Shown here one piece after another: positions 18,596-27,586 of a stretch of DNA of 64,000 nt. Within the stretch, counting starts at the first letter, position 1. Each line of letters begins with the position of its first letter. The position numbers were made by a program, and so were the translations under genes. Origin of the DNA: Streptomyces fildesensis. GTDB taxonomy: Bacteria; Actinomycetota; Actinomycetes; Streptomycetales; Streptomycetaceae. The DNA is taken from assembly GCF_016107395.1 (NCBI RefSeq), contig NZ_JAAIKO010000009.1, positions 124,001 through 188,000 of the forward strand, written 5' to 3'. Under the pieces are notes generated by a model. The model searched no databases. It worked only from the letters and a program-made list of their open reading frames with translations, and was not told the origin of the DNA.

Positions 18596-18650
18596 TCAAC
18601 GGATACCGCCCTGCGCATTGCAGGAGAGCACACAGGGCGGGTGGATTCGG

Positions 18651-18689
18651 TGGGGCTTTGCTGCGGCACGACACTGCGGCAAAGCCCCA
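18651..18689 (+). terminator. Stem-loop between monooxygenase and cyclase genes
   Basis: TGGGGCTTTGC (18651-18661) pairs with its perfect complement at 18679-18689 around a 17-nt loop. No T-run follows. It could end the monooxygenase transcript or lower read-through into the cyclase gene. Confidence 0.5.
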
Positions 18690-18713
18690 GGACACGAGGA
18701 AAGTGAGATCCGT

Positions 18714-19589
18714 ATGAACGAGAACGATCTGCCCCTCAACTGGGGACGCTGGGGTGACGCCGACGAGATCGGTGCGCTCAACCTGATCGACGACGCGGCA
18801 CGCTCACGCGCCGCGGCCGAAGTACACGACGCGACCTCGGTGAGCCTTGCGCGTCCCACTGCCCCCATACCGCTCACCACTGGCCTCGCACCCGTCGGGA
18901 ATCCCGCCACGATGCCTGCGCCCGTCATGCAGGTCGTGAACTTCAACGGAGCCCGGCCCATGGCCCTCACGGACTCCTTGCTCATCAACACGCACAACGC
19001 TGGACTGACGCACTTCGACGCGCTTTCACACATTCCTGTCGGCGACAAGGTCTATCCCGGCGTCGCGCTGCAGGACGCCGTCACACCCACCGGAGTACGC
19101 CACGCCTCCGCTGACCACGCCGCTGGGGGCATCGTCACACGAGGCGTCCTCCTGGACCTGGCCCCCGATCGCGGCAGACTCGACGCGGACTGCCGCGTCA
19201 GCGGAACAGACCTCGACGCGGCGCTCGACCGAGCAGGTACATCGGTGCACCCAGGCGACGCGATCGTCGTCCGCGGTGGCTGGGACGTGAACCAGCCCAT
19301 GACGCAGCCCGTCCCAGGGCTGGACCTCAGCGCCGTCGAGTGGCTGGACCAGCACGGTGCAGCTCTCTATATCGGTGACATCAGCGACGCCCGCCCACCC
19401 AGCTTCCCGATGCCAATGCACCAGGTCGCACTGGCACGGCTCGGTCTGCCCTTGGTGGACGCCGCCCACCTCGACGACCTTGCCGACCGGTGTGCCTCCC
19501 TACAGCGGTGGAGCTTCATGCTCGTTCTCGCGCCACCGCGTATCACGGGAACCACCGGGCTCGCGGTCAATCCGATCGCGATCTTCTGA
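18714..19589 (+). CDS. Cyclase-family (kynurenine-formamidase-like) metal hydrolase
   Basis: 291 aa of the PF04199 cyclase family, metal-dependent amide or lactone hydrolases. The metal-binding signature is NAGLTHFDALSHI (His-x3-Asp-x3-His spacing), and the N-terminus MNENDLPLNWGRWGDADEIG is typical of the actinobacterial subgroup acting after ring oxygenation. The ATG has an upstream GAGGAAAG. It follows the FAD monooxygenase, and the two could act in sequence on one compound, with hydroxylation followed by hydrolysis; this is inference. The substrate is unknown. Confidence 0.85.
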   Translation: MNENDLPLNWGRWGDADEIGALNLIDDAARSRAAAEVHDATSVSLARPTAPIPLTTGLAPVGNPATMPAPVMQVVNFNGARPMALTDSLLINTHNAGLTHFDALSHIPVGDKVYPGVALQDAVTPTGVRHASADHAAGGIVTRGVLLDLAPDRGRLDADCRVSGTDLDAALDRAGTSVHPGDAIVVRGGWDVNQPMTQPVPGLDLSAVEWLDQHGAALYIGDISDARPPSFPMPMHQVALARLGLPLVDAAHLDDLADRCASLQRWSFMLVLAPPRITGTTGLAVNPIAIF

Positions 19590-20194
19590 TCGCGAACCGA
19601 GCCCAGGTCCACCGCGGACCCCTCTGAGTACATGGGCGTCCATTGACACAGACTCTGCGCCCGACGATCGTCCGGACGAGTCGGCGCCCGCGGGATCCGC
19701 AAGGTAGACCTGCGCGCTTGCCGGCGGCTCCGTGAAGGCACATCTTTCGCCCGGCTGGTCACCGCGGCCAGCGCCGCAGCCTCCATCTGCACCGGACAGT
19801 ACTGGCCGGCACGCGGCCGGGCATTCTGGTACCGACTCGCGCTTTGGTTGTCGTGCCATCGCGCACCGTGGCCGGATCTGGGAGAGCTTCCATGACGTCC
19901 TGAGATGCGGCGGGGCATGCCGCCGATCGGGACTGCAACGACGCGCCTTGCCTACTTCGCCTCGGTCGGAGCGCCGCCGTTTAGGAGCAGCGCACGGCCC
20001 CCTCGATGCACTTGCCTTCCGGCGGCGGGGAGCAGCCAGTTACACCCACCGGCTGGTCCGGTCAACGCCGAGTCCCCGACGTCCGGCAGTTACTGGGCTT
20101 GGATGCGCGTGACCGATTCGGCCAAGCCGCCGCTGGCCCCGTACCCGGAGGCTTCGCGGTGCGCGGGTGCAGGGGGCCGGGCGCCGTCCCGTCG
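19590..20194. other. Gene-free stretch (~600 bp)
   Basis: Between the cyclase gene and the HxlR gene no reading frame shows a family signature, ribosome site or consistent codon bias. It may be decayed DNA. No terminator hairpin was evident. Confidence 0.4.
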
Positions 20195-20662
20195 TTAACC
20201 GACTTCGGGCGGGTTGGTTGCTTTTCTGTGCTGATCGTAGGCGATGTCACGGGGGTCCAGATGTTCTTCACAGTGGGTGCAGCGCAGCACCTGCTCTACA
20301 GCCCCGCCGTCGCTCGCGTGGGTCAGTGTGAGCGATGGTTTGTCGACGACCCAGCGGTCGCCCCATTGCATGAAGGCGACGGTGATGCCGTACAGGTCCC
20401 GTCCTTTGTCAGTGAACCGGTACTCCTCCCGCGGTGGCCGTTCGCTGTAGCGATGCCGTTCGAGGATTCCGTGGTCGACCAGTTTGGCGAGGCGGTCGGA
20501 CAGGATGTTGCGTGCCACCCCGAGGTTGCGCTGGAAGTCCGCGAACCGCCGGACGCCGAAGAAGCACTCGCGCAGCACGAGGAACGTCCATCGGTCGCCG
20601 ACCTGTTCCAGGGCGGCCGCCACGGAGTCCGCCTGGTGGTCCATACCTCTCATGCGTTCCAT
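20195..20662 (-). CDS. HxlR-family transcriptional regulator
   Basis: 155 aa with the HxlR winged helix: VGDRWTFLVLRECFFGVRRFADFQRNLGVARNILSDRL, then a wing with RYSERPPREEYRFTDKG. A C-terminal CTHCEEHLDPRD segment with a CxxC pair could bind a metal or sense thiols. It is divergent from the enoyl-CoA hydratase gene. The 91-bp gap carries a near-perfect inverted repeat, so it probably controls that gene and itself. An in-frame alternative start (MRGMDHQ) lies four codons later. Confidence 0.88.
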   Translation of the reverse strand: MERMRGMDHQADSVAAALEQVGDRWTFLVLRECFFGVRRFADFQRNLGVARNILSDRLAKLVDHGILERHRYSERPPREEYRFTDKGRDLYGITVAFMQWGDRWVVDKPSLTLTHASDGGAVEQVLRCTHCEEHLDPRDIAYDQHRKATNPPEVG

Positions 20663-20678
20663 GACAGCAGGTTACGTG

Positions 20679-20737
20679 AGTTGGTTGCATATTGCTATCG
20701 ACCATGCCACGGTGTCGGTAGCAGAAAGCAACCTACT
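20679..20737. promoter_or_regulatory. Inverted repeat, probable HxlR operator
   Basis: AGTTGGTTGC at 20679-20688 and GCAACCTACT at 20728-20737 are complementary in 9 of 10 positions. They bracket the divergent start region of the HxlR and enoyl-CoA-hydratase genes. The centre is AT-richer than its surroundings (CATATTGCTATC). Confidence 0.45.
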
Positions 20738-20753
20738 CGTTCAGGGAGATCGC

Positions 20754-21656
20754 GTGACCCACATCGAGGACGGCGCCGCCCCGGCTCCGTCGGCCCACCG
20801 CGTCAGCCCGCCATATGAGCAACTGGTGTTCGCCGAGAACGGACCCGTCGCCCGCATCACTTTGAACCGCCCCTCGGCCCGCAACGCGTTGTCGATTCGC
20901 CTGTCCGATGAGCTGACCCACGCGTTGGAGCGCGTACGTGACAGCTCCACCGTCAAGGTCCTGGTCATCGAGGGCGCCGGCGGAACGTTCTGCGCCGGTG
21001 ACGACATCACCGAAATGCACCGATGGGGCAACGCCGACGAAGTCATGCGCCGAGTGACGGGCTACCAGCACATGGCCGACACGCTGGAGCAGCTCGACAA
21101 GGTGACAGTGGCGCGCGTCGACGGCTACGCGGTCGGTGGCGGTCTGGAGATCACCATGGCCTGTGACTTCGTAGTCGCAGCAACAAGCGCAAGGTGGGGC
21201 ATGCCGGAGGTTGATGTCGGCATCACCCCGGGCTGGGGCGGCACCACGCGGATGGCACGACTGATCGGACGGCGGTTGACGAAGGAGATCAACCTGCTGG
21301 GGGCCTTGCACCCGGCATCTCGGGCCGTTCAACTCACCTTGTGGAACCGGGCTGTGCCCGACGAACAGCTCGACGCTGCCGTCGAGAAATTGGTGGAGGT
21401 GGTGTTGAGCAAGAACCAGCAGGCCGTTCGGCAACTGAAATTCATCATCAACAACGGCGTCGAAGCGGATCTCAAGACCGCCCAGGCCTTTGAGAAATTG
21501 TCGGCCGGCCTGTCCGGCGCGGTCAACGGCGCATGGCGTATCGAGGACGCCGATCAATCTGCCGGCGTGATCGGCTTCCGGGACAAAAACGCACTGTGGC
21601 AGAAGCGACGCGGGCTCGCCCGGAACTTCTGGACGGACTCCCCCACAGCCGAGTGA
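20754..21656 (+). CDS. Enoyl-CoA hydratase/isomerase family protein
   Basis: 300 aa of the crotonase fold. ARITLNRPSARNALSI gives the first strand and CoA-binding region. IEGAGGTFCAGDDITEM is the first oxyanion-hole segment. YAVGGGLEITMACDFVVA is the second, with an Asp/Glu pattern suggesting dehydration chemistry. The GTG start is chosen for its AGGGAG ribosome site; reading further upstream would run into the HxlR operator. It is probably regulated by the divergent HxlR protein. The substrate acyl-CoA cannot be told. The C-terminal EDADQSAGVIGFRDKN fits family length. Confidence 0.88.
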   Translation: MTHIEDGAAPAPSAHRVSPPYEQLVFAENGPVARITLNRPSARNALSIRLSDELTHALERVRDSSTVKVLVIEGAGGTFCAGDDITEMHRWGNADEVMRRVTGYQHMADTLEQLDKVTVARVDGYAVGGGLEITMACDFVVAATSARWGMPEVDVGITPGWGGTTRMARLIGRRLTKEINLLGALHPASRAVQLTLWNRAVPDEQLDAAVEKLVEVVLSKNQQAVRQLKFIINNGVEADLKTAQAFEKLSAGLSGAVNGAWRIEDADQSAGVIGFRDKNALWQKRRGLARNFWTDSPTAE

Positions 21657-21900
21657 CAGACGGGGCCGGGCTCAAGGTGCGTAGGCGCCGGAGGGCGGCC
21701 CCGGCCCCGCACAAGGGCTGGCGCGGAGCTGCCCGATGGGTTTCGAGAGCTGCTGCCTGATCCGGTCGGCAAACGCGAAAATTCCATGAGCCGGCCGCGG
21801 GCGTGGGTGTCCTCGAAGTAGGCACGACCCCGCCGTGTGACGTCACCGCATGATGGCTCCTCCTGGCCCAGTGTCTGCCCCCGCGGGGCCTGACCTGGGG

Positions 21901-21945
21901 GTGAAAGAACCCTCACCCCCTGCGGGGCGGGTGAGGGTTCTTCAC
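21901..21945. terminator. Strong bidirectional terminator
   Basis: GTGAAAGAACCCTCACCC pairs with GGGTGAGGGTTCTTCAC with one bulged A, around a 10-nt loop. It lies between the convergent enoyl-CoA-hydratase gene and a minus-strand secreted-protein gene. T-rich flanks appear on both sides. The 240 bp before it contain no recognisable gene. Confidence 0.85.
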
Positions 21946-22027
21946 CACGCCTCTCGTGGGGCCTGGAAGGCAGGTGGTTGTCGGGCCGCCAGCTATTCAC
22001 CGGCCCGGTGCCGTTGACCTGAAGGCG

Positions 22028-22687
22028 TCAGCCGGGCAGGTGGGCCGGCAGGCAGCTGCGAGGGATGAAGTACCAACTCTGCTGGCCGGAGCCATCGGTG
22101 CCGCCGGCGCGCTGATCGCGGATCATGACCCACTTGCCGTCGCGCGAGACATACCGCCACAGCACGGTCTGCCCGATGGCGACACGGCCGTTCACCGTCG
22201 AGCTGGGGGTCGCGGTGGCCTGCCAAGGACGCACATTGCCATAGCCGGTGATGTGGCTTCCGTCCCACGTTCGACAGCTGGCGCCCGCCACGGTGGCTAC
22301 CGTGGCACCGTCATCGGTGGAGCCGCCGATCTGGCCGTTGGTGAATGTCGAGGTCGGCAGACTCGTCGCTGCTCCGCAGCTGTCACCGCTGGACGCATCC
22401 CCCGCGACGGCACCCGAGTAGATCCACAAACAGCTGTTCACGTCGCCGTAGATGCGGCCCCAGCGATATCCGCTGTTCTGATCCCCGTGGACATCCACAG
22501 TCCAGTTGCGGTAGGCGGTTCCTATCACGTAGGAGTGGGGGGCTCGCCGCAGCAGGGTGTAGTCCGTGGTCACGTGTTTGCGGACCGCTGCGTCGGCCGA
22601 GGGTTCCTGTCCGGCCACCAGGGGCACGACGGCGACCGCGGCTGTTGTGGCCAGCCCGAGTATCAGTGCCTGAGTTCGTCGGAGCAT
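22028..22687 (-). CDS. Secreted protein of unknown function
   Basis: 219 aa with a Sec signal (RRTQALILGLATTAAVAVVPLVAG, cleavage around 35). The mature part is rich in Thr, Ser, Gly and Trp, with an SH3-like look (GTAYRNWTVDV ... GRIYGDVNSCLWIYSG). It has four Cys, which may form disulfides (SCLW, DSCG, ASCRTW, RSCLP). A C-terminal ISRDGKWVMIRDQRAG-like stretch could be a second beta-rich repeat. I do not recognise a named family. It is first in a run of three minus-strand genes for exported proteins, each followed by gaps of 370 and 75 bp. Confidence 0.75.
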   Translation of the reverse strand: MLRRTQALILGLATTAAVAVVPLVAGQEPSADAAVRKHVTTDYTLLRRAPHSYVIGTAYRNWTVDVHGDQNSGYRWGRIYGDVNSCLWIYSGAVAGDASSGDSCGAATSLPTSTFTNGQIGGSTDDGATVATVAGASCRTWDGSHITGYGNVRPWQATATPSSTVNGRVAIGQTVLWRYVSRDGKWVMIRDQRAGGTDGSGQQSWYFIPRSCLPAHLPG

Positions 22688-23055
22688 TCTCTGGTTTCTC
22701 CTTGATGCTTGATCGGCTCTGTTCTTCGGCTCTGTTCTTCGAACCCGCCCGTCCCCGGCGGACCTGCGTGGGGCTGGGGTGAAGCGGGGGTGTGCATCAC
22801 GGGCCTCCCTGATTTCCCTGGCTGGTCGGCAAGAGACTGCCGGCCGACGCAGACCGCCGGGGCCGTCGAACTATGCACATCTCGGACGGGGACCTGGCAA
22901 CTGTCACAGGTACAGGGCCCGTCGGCCGTGACAAGGACTTGCCCGCGGAAGGTCTGACTCCGTCTCGAGCTGGCCGAAGTCACCCAATGATCATGTACTC
23001 GTTGCGGGGAAGACCCCCCGCCGGACGAGGGAGCCTTAGCGCTGGGCGTGCCGTG

Positions 23056-23580
23056 TCAGCACCCGCCGCAGTTGTAGAACGTCACGTCCCAGTGGCTGCC
23101 CTCATCGGCGTAGACATTGCCGGATCCGGACTTGTACTGAGGAGCGCCGTCGCCGCGGACGCCGATATAGGCGAAGGTGCGCTTGATGTAGTTCGTGAGA
23201 CACGTCCGCTTGGCGAAGTCGAGTTTGTAGCCGTTCCAGTGCGAGTAGGTGCCACCGGCGTGTCCGGTCTCCGTGCCGCCGGTGATGTTCAGCGCGCAGC
23301 CCGTCGCGCGCTTCAGCACCTGGGCGCCCTGGGCGGTGGAGAGGTTGAGCTGATCGAAGGACGTACAGGTGGAGACGTTCCGGTTGGAGCAGCCGCCCGA
23401 GGACGACCAGGTGATACCGGATGAGCTGAAGCGGGCGGTTGCCTGGGAGTGGGTGAGCTTGGTGGCTGCGTGCGCCTGGGAGGCGCCGCTGCCGAGGACG
23501 CCGATGCCGGGGATGAAGAGCGCGCTGAGGACGAGGGCCAGAGTGGTGAGGGCGGAGCGCAGACGCAAACGAGACGGCAT
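23056..23580 (-). CDS. Secreted protein resembling M15-type/D-Ala-D-Ala peptidase-like family
   Basis: 174 aa from the second ATG, which has a better ribosome site than the ATG 21 bp earlier. Signal peptide about 1-36 (LTTLALVLSALFIPGIGVLGSGASQAHA). The mature part has paired Cys (GGCSNRNVSTCTSFDQL) and the stretch GGTETGHAGGTYSHWNGYKLDF. Its His and Asp spacing resembles the zinc site of M15-like cell-wall peptidases found in actinobacteria and fungi. The fold assignment is by motif only. The C-terminus YNCGGC adds two more Cys. Likely an exported cell-wall or defence protein. Confidence 0.75.
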   Translation of the reverse strand: MPSRLRLRSALTTLALVLSALFIPGIGVLGSGASQAHAATKLTHSQATARFSSSGITWSSSGGCSNRNVSTCTSFDQLNLSTAQGAQVLKRATGCALNITGGTETGHAGGTYSHWNGYKLDFAKRTCLTNYIKRTFAYIGVRGDGAPQYKSGSGNVYADEGSHWDVTFYNCGGC

Positions 23581-23655
23581 GGGAGGGTTCTTTCTGCTCA
23601 TGACAAATCACGGGGCGGTCTCTGGGCCGCCGGGGAGGTGATGCCGGCAAACTCC

Positions 23656-24153
23656 TCAGGCGGCCTGCGGCAGTTCAGTGGAGTGCGCCTTGACCGGTGT
23701 GCTGCCGAAGATGTCGACGGCGTGGTAGTACGCCCATGCCGTGCTGTTGCACGAGGTCCGCTTTGCTCCGGAGTAGCCGGCGCATACGCGCTTGAGGTCC
23801 GCGTAGAACGCGGAGTCGATTCGGGACTTGTTGGCGGAGAACGTGCCGGCCGCCTTGTAGTTGCGGTAGCCGAAGTCGTGGCGGATGCAGGCCTTTTGGA
23901 AGGGGAAGCCGAGCGGGTTGTCGGGGGAGGTACTGCAGGCGTCCGTCGACCAGTTGAAACCATATGCAGTCCAAGCGCCCCGGTTGCTGCGGGCGGCGTT
24001 GAAGGCGTTGTAGCTGGAGACGCTTGTCTGGGTCCAGGAGCTGAGGACCCGCGACTTGTCGGAAGGGGCAGCTGAAGCAGATACAGCGGGAATCAGGGCG
24101 AGCGGGAGCGACAGAACTACCGCGGCGAGTGGAAGGGCGAAGCGGCGACGCAT
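23656..24153 (-). CDS. Secreted prokaryotic phospholipase A2
   Basis: 165 aa with a Sec signal ending near ASA (residue 29). The body matches Streptomyces phospholipase A2 (SlaA-like): DACSTSPDNPLGF supplies Ca2+-binding residues, and CIRHDFGYRNYK carries the catalytic His-Asp pair. Cys residues around VCAGYSG and TSCNS complete disulfides. The enzyme would cleave the sn-2 acyl chain of phospholipids outside the cell with Ca2+. The ATG has an upstream CTCCAGGAGA-like leader (GGAGA). It is the first gene transcribed in the three-gene exported set. Confidence 0.9.
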   Translation of the reverse strand: MRRRFALPLAAVVLSLPLALIPAVSASAAPSDKSRVLSSWTQTSVSSYNAFNAARSNRGAWTAYGFNWSTDACSTSPDNPLGFPFQKACIRHDFGYRNYKAAGTFSANKSRIDSAFYADLKRVCAGYSGAKRTSCNSTAWAYYHAVDIFGSTPVKAHSTELPQAA

Positions 24154-24749
24154 CAGTGATCTCCAGGAGACGAAGGGAAGCCGCGCTCCTCGTGGGTCCC
24201 ACGAGGTCGATCCAGAGCGAGGTCATGCACAGCCATACCGAATGGCGACAGGTCGCCAAGGAGGCGGGCGGGACGAGCTCCATCCGTTCGGGATGCCTGG
24301 ATCAGATTGCGCAGATCACGTTCTAGAGCGGAGACGTTGCGCACTGGTTGCGCACTGGTTGCGCGCGTCCTGAGAAGCAGGGGTCCAAGCGCGAATCCAG
24401 CCTGACCGCCCACCGCCCCGCGGGACGCCCGATGACGACGCCACACATCCGGGGGCGTACTTCCTGCACGCGTCTCCTACGAGCAGATCACCTTGTCTCC
24501 AGCCGCCCTCTTTACCCACGGACACCGACTGTCAGGGCGGCAACCGAGACTGCGACGCTCCTGGCCCGCCTGGCCGGCGCGCACGTGCTGGCCCGCCGCG
24601 GTGGCCGCTGAACCGGCTGCCGTCGCCCAGGCCGCGCCCGTGTCCGCCGAACTCGTCCAGGTCGCTGCGGCAGCCGGCCGCGAACCGGGGCAGTACGGGC
24701 CGGAGTACCTGGCACTGGAATACCAGCGCAGCCGCCCCGGCCCCGCACG
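24154..24749. other. Gene-free stretch with an 11-bp tandem repeat
   Basis: No gene is recognisable. GTTGCGCACTG is repeated in tandem at 24336-24346 and 24347-24357, followed by a partial third copy to 24367. Downstream, coding-like pieces lead into the PucR remnant. Confidence 0.5.
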
Positions 24750-25026
24750 GCAGAATGTCGCCCCGCGCTGCTCGAGCCCCTTGACGGACGCAAGGATCTA
24801 CTCGACACCCTCGCCGCGTTCCTCGACTGTGACGACGACCGTCACTGCACCGCTGTGCGCCTGCAGATCCACCCCAACACCGTGCTTTGCCGTCTGCGTG
24901 CTGTACCGGCTGTGCAAGATCGCTGCTCTCACCGGCCTCGTCCCTATCCGCGCCAGCGACCTGCCCGCACTCCACGCCGCCCTGGCCTGCCGACGAGTCG
25001 CCCAGACCCAACCAGGGGCCGGCTGA
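24750..25026 (+). pseudogene. PucR-type regulator, C-terminal remnant with frameshift
   Basis: One frame reads LLEPLDGRKDLLDTLAAFLD then AVRLQIHPNTVLCRLR, the PucR C-terminal helix-turn-helix. After about 24905 the sequence continues in another frame with KIAALTGLVPIRASDLPALHAALACRR, the family's usual ending. The N-terminal sensor domains are missing, although a few further pieces (YLALEYQRSRPGPA) are visible in frames upstream. It is non-functional. Confidence 0.7.
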
Positions 25027-25179
25027 TCGCCAGCCAGCAATCCACCGGCAGGAAAGTCGGAGCGGTTCAGACTTCAAGGGACAAGATCGTGAGACGGAAG
25101 TGCCGCGTCCCTCAAATGAGACAGCTGGAAAAGCCCAGGCCGCCAGATCAGAACGGGACAATCCGAATGCGGACCTACA

Positions 25180-25383
25180 CACGGCGAGCCGTACCGCCAC
25201 CGTACGGATCCACGCCTCCGGCGCGCCCTCGGCCAGGAGTGCCCCGCGCCGGTCCCAGGCCCGTACAAAGGCTTCCTGCACCACGTCCTGCGCCTCGCTG
25301 TGATCGCCCGTCAGCGCGTACAGCTGCCCTACGAGACGGGGGAACGCCGCCGCGTAGAAGACATCGAATTCCTCCTCGGTCAC
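25180..25383 (-). pseudogene. ECF sigma factor, N-terminal fragment
   Basis: From a GTG at 25383 the minus strand encodes VTEEEFDVFYAAAFPRLVGQL, then GDHSEAQDVVQEAFVRAWDRR. This is region 2 of an ECF sigma factor with its -10-binding helix. After WIRTVAVRLA the similarity ends and region 4 is absent. It is convergent with the PucR remnant. Its 5' end faces the L,D-transpeptidase gene, whose partner anti-sigma arrangement, if it existed, has been lost. Confidence 0.7.
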
Positions 25384-25525
25384 GAGCGCAAGGACTCCCG
25401 TTCCGGGCTCGTGGTTCCCTGCGGAGATTTCCGTGTCCCAGATGCAACCTGCCGCCCCTCCCATGCGTACAGAAGCCGTACCGAGCCAGCTGACCTGCAG
25501 CTGTCTTTCCCCGGGGGAGGATCCC

Positions 25526-26488
25526 ATGCCACGCCACACCCGCGTCCGTCACCGCGCCACCACCGCTCTCGCCGCAGTCGGCCTGATCGGCGGGTTGTCG
25601 CTCACCGCATGCCAGGGCGCCGGTGTGACACCGAACGCCGCCGCAGCGGAGCGCAGCCGGCCCGCCACCACGGCCGCTGCCGCCGCGCCGACCGCGACCG
25701 AGCCCACGCAGCCCGCGCCGTCCCGGGCCGCCCTCGACCGTCTGGCCACCGCCTCGGTCAATATCTCCGACGGTCTGGAGGTCGGCGTCGGCATGCCGAT
25801 ATCGGTGACCTTCAAGCACCCGATACCCGCGGCCGAACGCGCCGACGTCGAGCGTTTGTTGAAGGTCACGGCCGACCCGGGGGTCACGGGGAGCTGGGCC
25901 TGGATCAAGGACCGCAATCTGAACGACGGCCAGCGCGTCGACTTCCGCCCGAAGGCCTACTGGAAGCCGGGCACCAAGGTCAGCCTCCACGCGGGCCCCG
26001 GTATCTCCCGTACCTTCACCATTGCCCGCTCCCTTGTCGCCACCGTTGACGTCCGCACCCACCGGATGACCGTCGTCAAGGACGGAGCCGCGAACCGGAC
26101 CATCCCGATCACCGCGGGCGCACCGGGTATGGACACCTGGAACGGCACGATGGTCGTCTCCGACAAGGAACGCTCGGTGATGATGGACTCCCGCACGGTC
26201 GGCTACGGCGACTCCTACCTCGGGCGGTACAACTACGCCGTCCACCTCACGACCTCGGGCACCTACCTCCACGAGAACCCCAAGGCCAACACCTACGGCG
26301 GCCACAGCAACGTCACCCACGGCTGCATAGGCCTCGCCAGCGACGGAACGGCCCGCCGCTTCTTCGAGCAGGTCATCCCCGGCGACGTCATCCGCGTCAC
26401 CGGATCCAAGGACCAGGTCGCCGCCGGCAACGGCTACGGAGACTGGAATGTCTCATGGTCCGCATGGCTCGCCCTCAGCGCCCTCTGA
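25526..26488 (+). CDS. L,D-transpeptidase lipoprotein (YkuD/Ldt family)
   Basis: 320 aa. The lipobox LSLTAC near residues 22-27 points to lipid anchoring outside the membrane. An Ala/Thr/Pro-rich linker leads to an Ig-like domain (about 75-190) and a YkuD catalytic domain with the signature HSNVTHGCIGL, where Cys is the nucleophile. It would make 3-3 cross-links between peptidoglycan stems. The ATG is chosen for its GGGGGAGG ribosome site. The C-terminal GYGDWNVSWSAWLA aromatic tail is typical of actinobacterial Ldts. The fragment of an ECF sigma gene is divergent upstream. Confidence 0.93.
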   Translation: MPRHTRVRHRATTALAAVGLIGGLSLTACQGAGVTPNAAAAERSRPATTAAAAAPTATEPTQPAPSRAALDRLATASVNISDGLEVGVGMPISVTFKHPIPAAERADVERLLKVTADPGVTGSWAWIKDRNLNDGQRVDFRPKAYWKPGTKVSLHAGPGISRTFTIARSLVATVDVRTHRMTVVKDGAANRTIPITAGAPGMDTWNGTMVVSDKERSVMMDSRTVGYGDSYLGRYNYAVHLTTSGTYLHENPKANTYGGHSNVTHGCIGLASDGTARRFFEQVIPGDVIRVTGSKDQVAAGNGYGDWNVSWSAWLALSAL

Positions 26489-26579
26489 TCCGTCTCCGTC
26501 GGCGCGGGGCGTCCACTGCCCCGCGCCGACGGCCGGCCCGCCGCTCTCGACCCGGGGACCGAAGAGCGCGTACGAGGCC

Positions 26580-27476
26580 TCACCCCAGGGTGAGCGGGGT
26601 CTCGGATGCGACGCGGGACAGCTTCTCGGGGTTGCGGACGTAGTAGATGCCGCTGATGCGGGCGTCCTCGACACGGACCGCCATGATGCCGTCGAGCTCC
26701 CCGTCCAGGTGTACGAGGAGTGCCGGGTTGCCGTTGATCATGGTGGGGGCGACAGTGATCGGGCTCTTCTCCTTGCCGAGACCACCGATCATGAAGCGGG
26801 CCACCTTCTCGGCGCCGATGATCGGCCGCAGCGCGGCCCGCTTGACTCCGCCGCCATCGCCCATCAGGACGACCTCCGGGGCGAGCACGTCGAGGAGGTC
26901 CTGCGGATTGCCGGTTTCGAGTACGCGCCGGAACGACTCCAGGGCGGCCCGGGTCTCGCCCTGGGAGACCACCTGGCGAGGGCGCCGGGCGTCGACGTGC
27001 CGGCGGGCGCGGTGCGCGATCTGGCGGACGGCCGCGGGGCTCTTGTCGACGGCGGCCGCGATCTCGTCGTAGCCGACATCGAACGCCTCGCGCAGTACGA
27101 AGACGGCGCGCTCGGTCGGCGACAGCGTCTCGAGGATGAGCATCATCGCCATCGACACGCTCTCGGCGAGCTCGACGTCATCGGCCACGTCCGGCGCGGT
27201 GAGCAGCGGCTCGGGCAGCCACTGGCCGACATACGCCTCCCTGCGGCGACTCATCGCGCGCAGCCGGTTGAGCGCCTGCCGGGTCGTGATCCGGACCAGG
27301 TAGGCGCGCTGGTCGCGCACCTGCTCCAGGTCGACCTTGACCCAGCGCAGCCACGTCTCCTGGAGGACGTCCTCGGCGTCGGCCGCTGATCCGAGCATCT
27401 CGTAGGCGACGGTGAAGAGCAGGTTGCGGTGGGCGACGAACGTCTCGGTCGCCAGGTCAGTGGCCTGGTCGCTCAT
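26580..27476 (-). CDS. ECF41-type RNA polymerase sigma factor
   Basis: 298 aa: sigma region 2 (AYEMLGSAADAEDVLQETWLRW) and region 4 (PTERAVFVLREAFDVGYDEIAAAVDKSPAAVRQIAHRAR) occupy the first 170 residues. A SnoaL-like C-terminal extension follows, containing DGGGVKRAALRPI and YVRNPEKL. These correspond to the two conserved motifs of ECF41 extensions that replace an anti-sigma factor. It lies 110 bp downstream of the oxidoreductase gene on the same strand, the classical ECF41 neighbourhood, and is probably co-transcribed from the promoter at 28828-28854. No separate matching promoter was seen in the 110-bp gap. Confidence 0.93.
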   Translation of the reverse strand: MSDQATDLATETFVAHRNLLFTVAYEMLGSAADAEDVLQETWLRWVKVDLEQVRDQRAYLVRITTRQALNRLRAMSRRREAYVGQWLPEPLLTAPDVADDVELAESVSMAMMLILETLSPTERAVFVLREAFDVGYDEIAAAVDKSPAAVRQIAHRARRHVDARRPRQVVSQGETRAALESFRRVLETGNPQDLLDVLAPEVVLMGDGGGVKRAALRPIIGAEKVARFMIGGLGKEKSPITVAPTMINGNPALLVHLDGELDGIMAVRVEDARISGIYYVRNPEKLSRVASETPLTLG

Positions 27477-27586
27477 ATCTCGACCCTTCTCCTTCGCGGC
27501 CGGCCTTGGTTGCCGACGGCCTTCAAGCGTGTATCGACGGCAAGATTCTCATTCGTCAGCAGCCCGGATCCGCCCCGGGGGCCAGG

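Noticed and set aside
16994..21656. A polyketide tailoring cluster (monooxygenase, cyclase, enoyl-CoA hydratase)
   Set aside because: No ketosynthase, acyl carrier or transport genes are present and the cyclase belongs to the kynurenine-formamidase-like family.
21657..21890. A minus-strand coding-like piece (RRGRAYFEDTHARGRLMEF)
   Set aside because: Short, without start and not recognised; treated as intergenic.
24336..24367. Tandem repeats as a CRISPR array
   Set aside because: The units are 11 bp without spacers and no cas genes are present.
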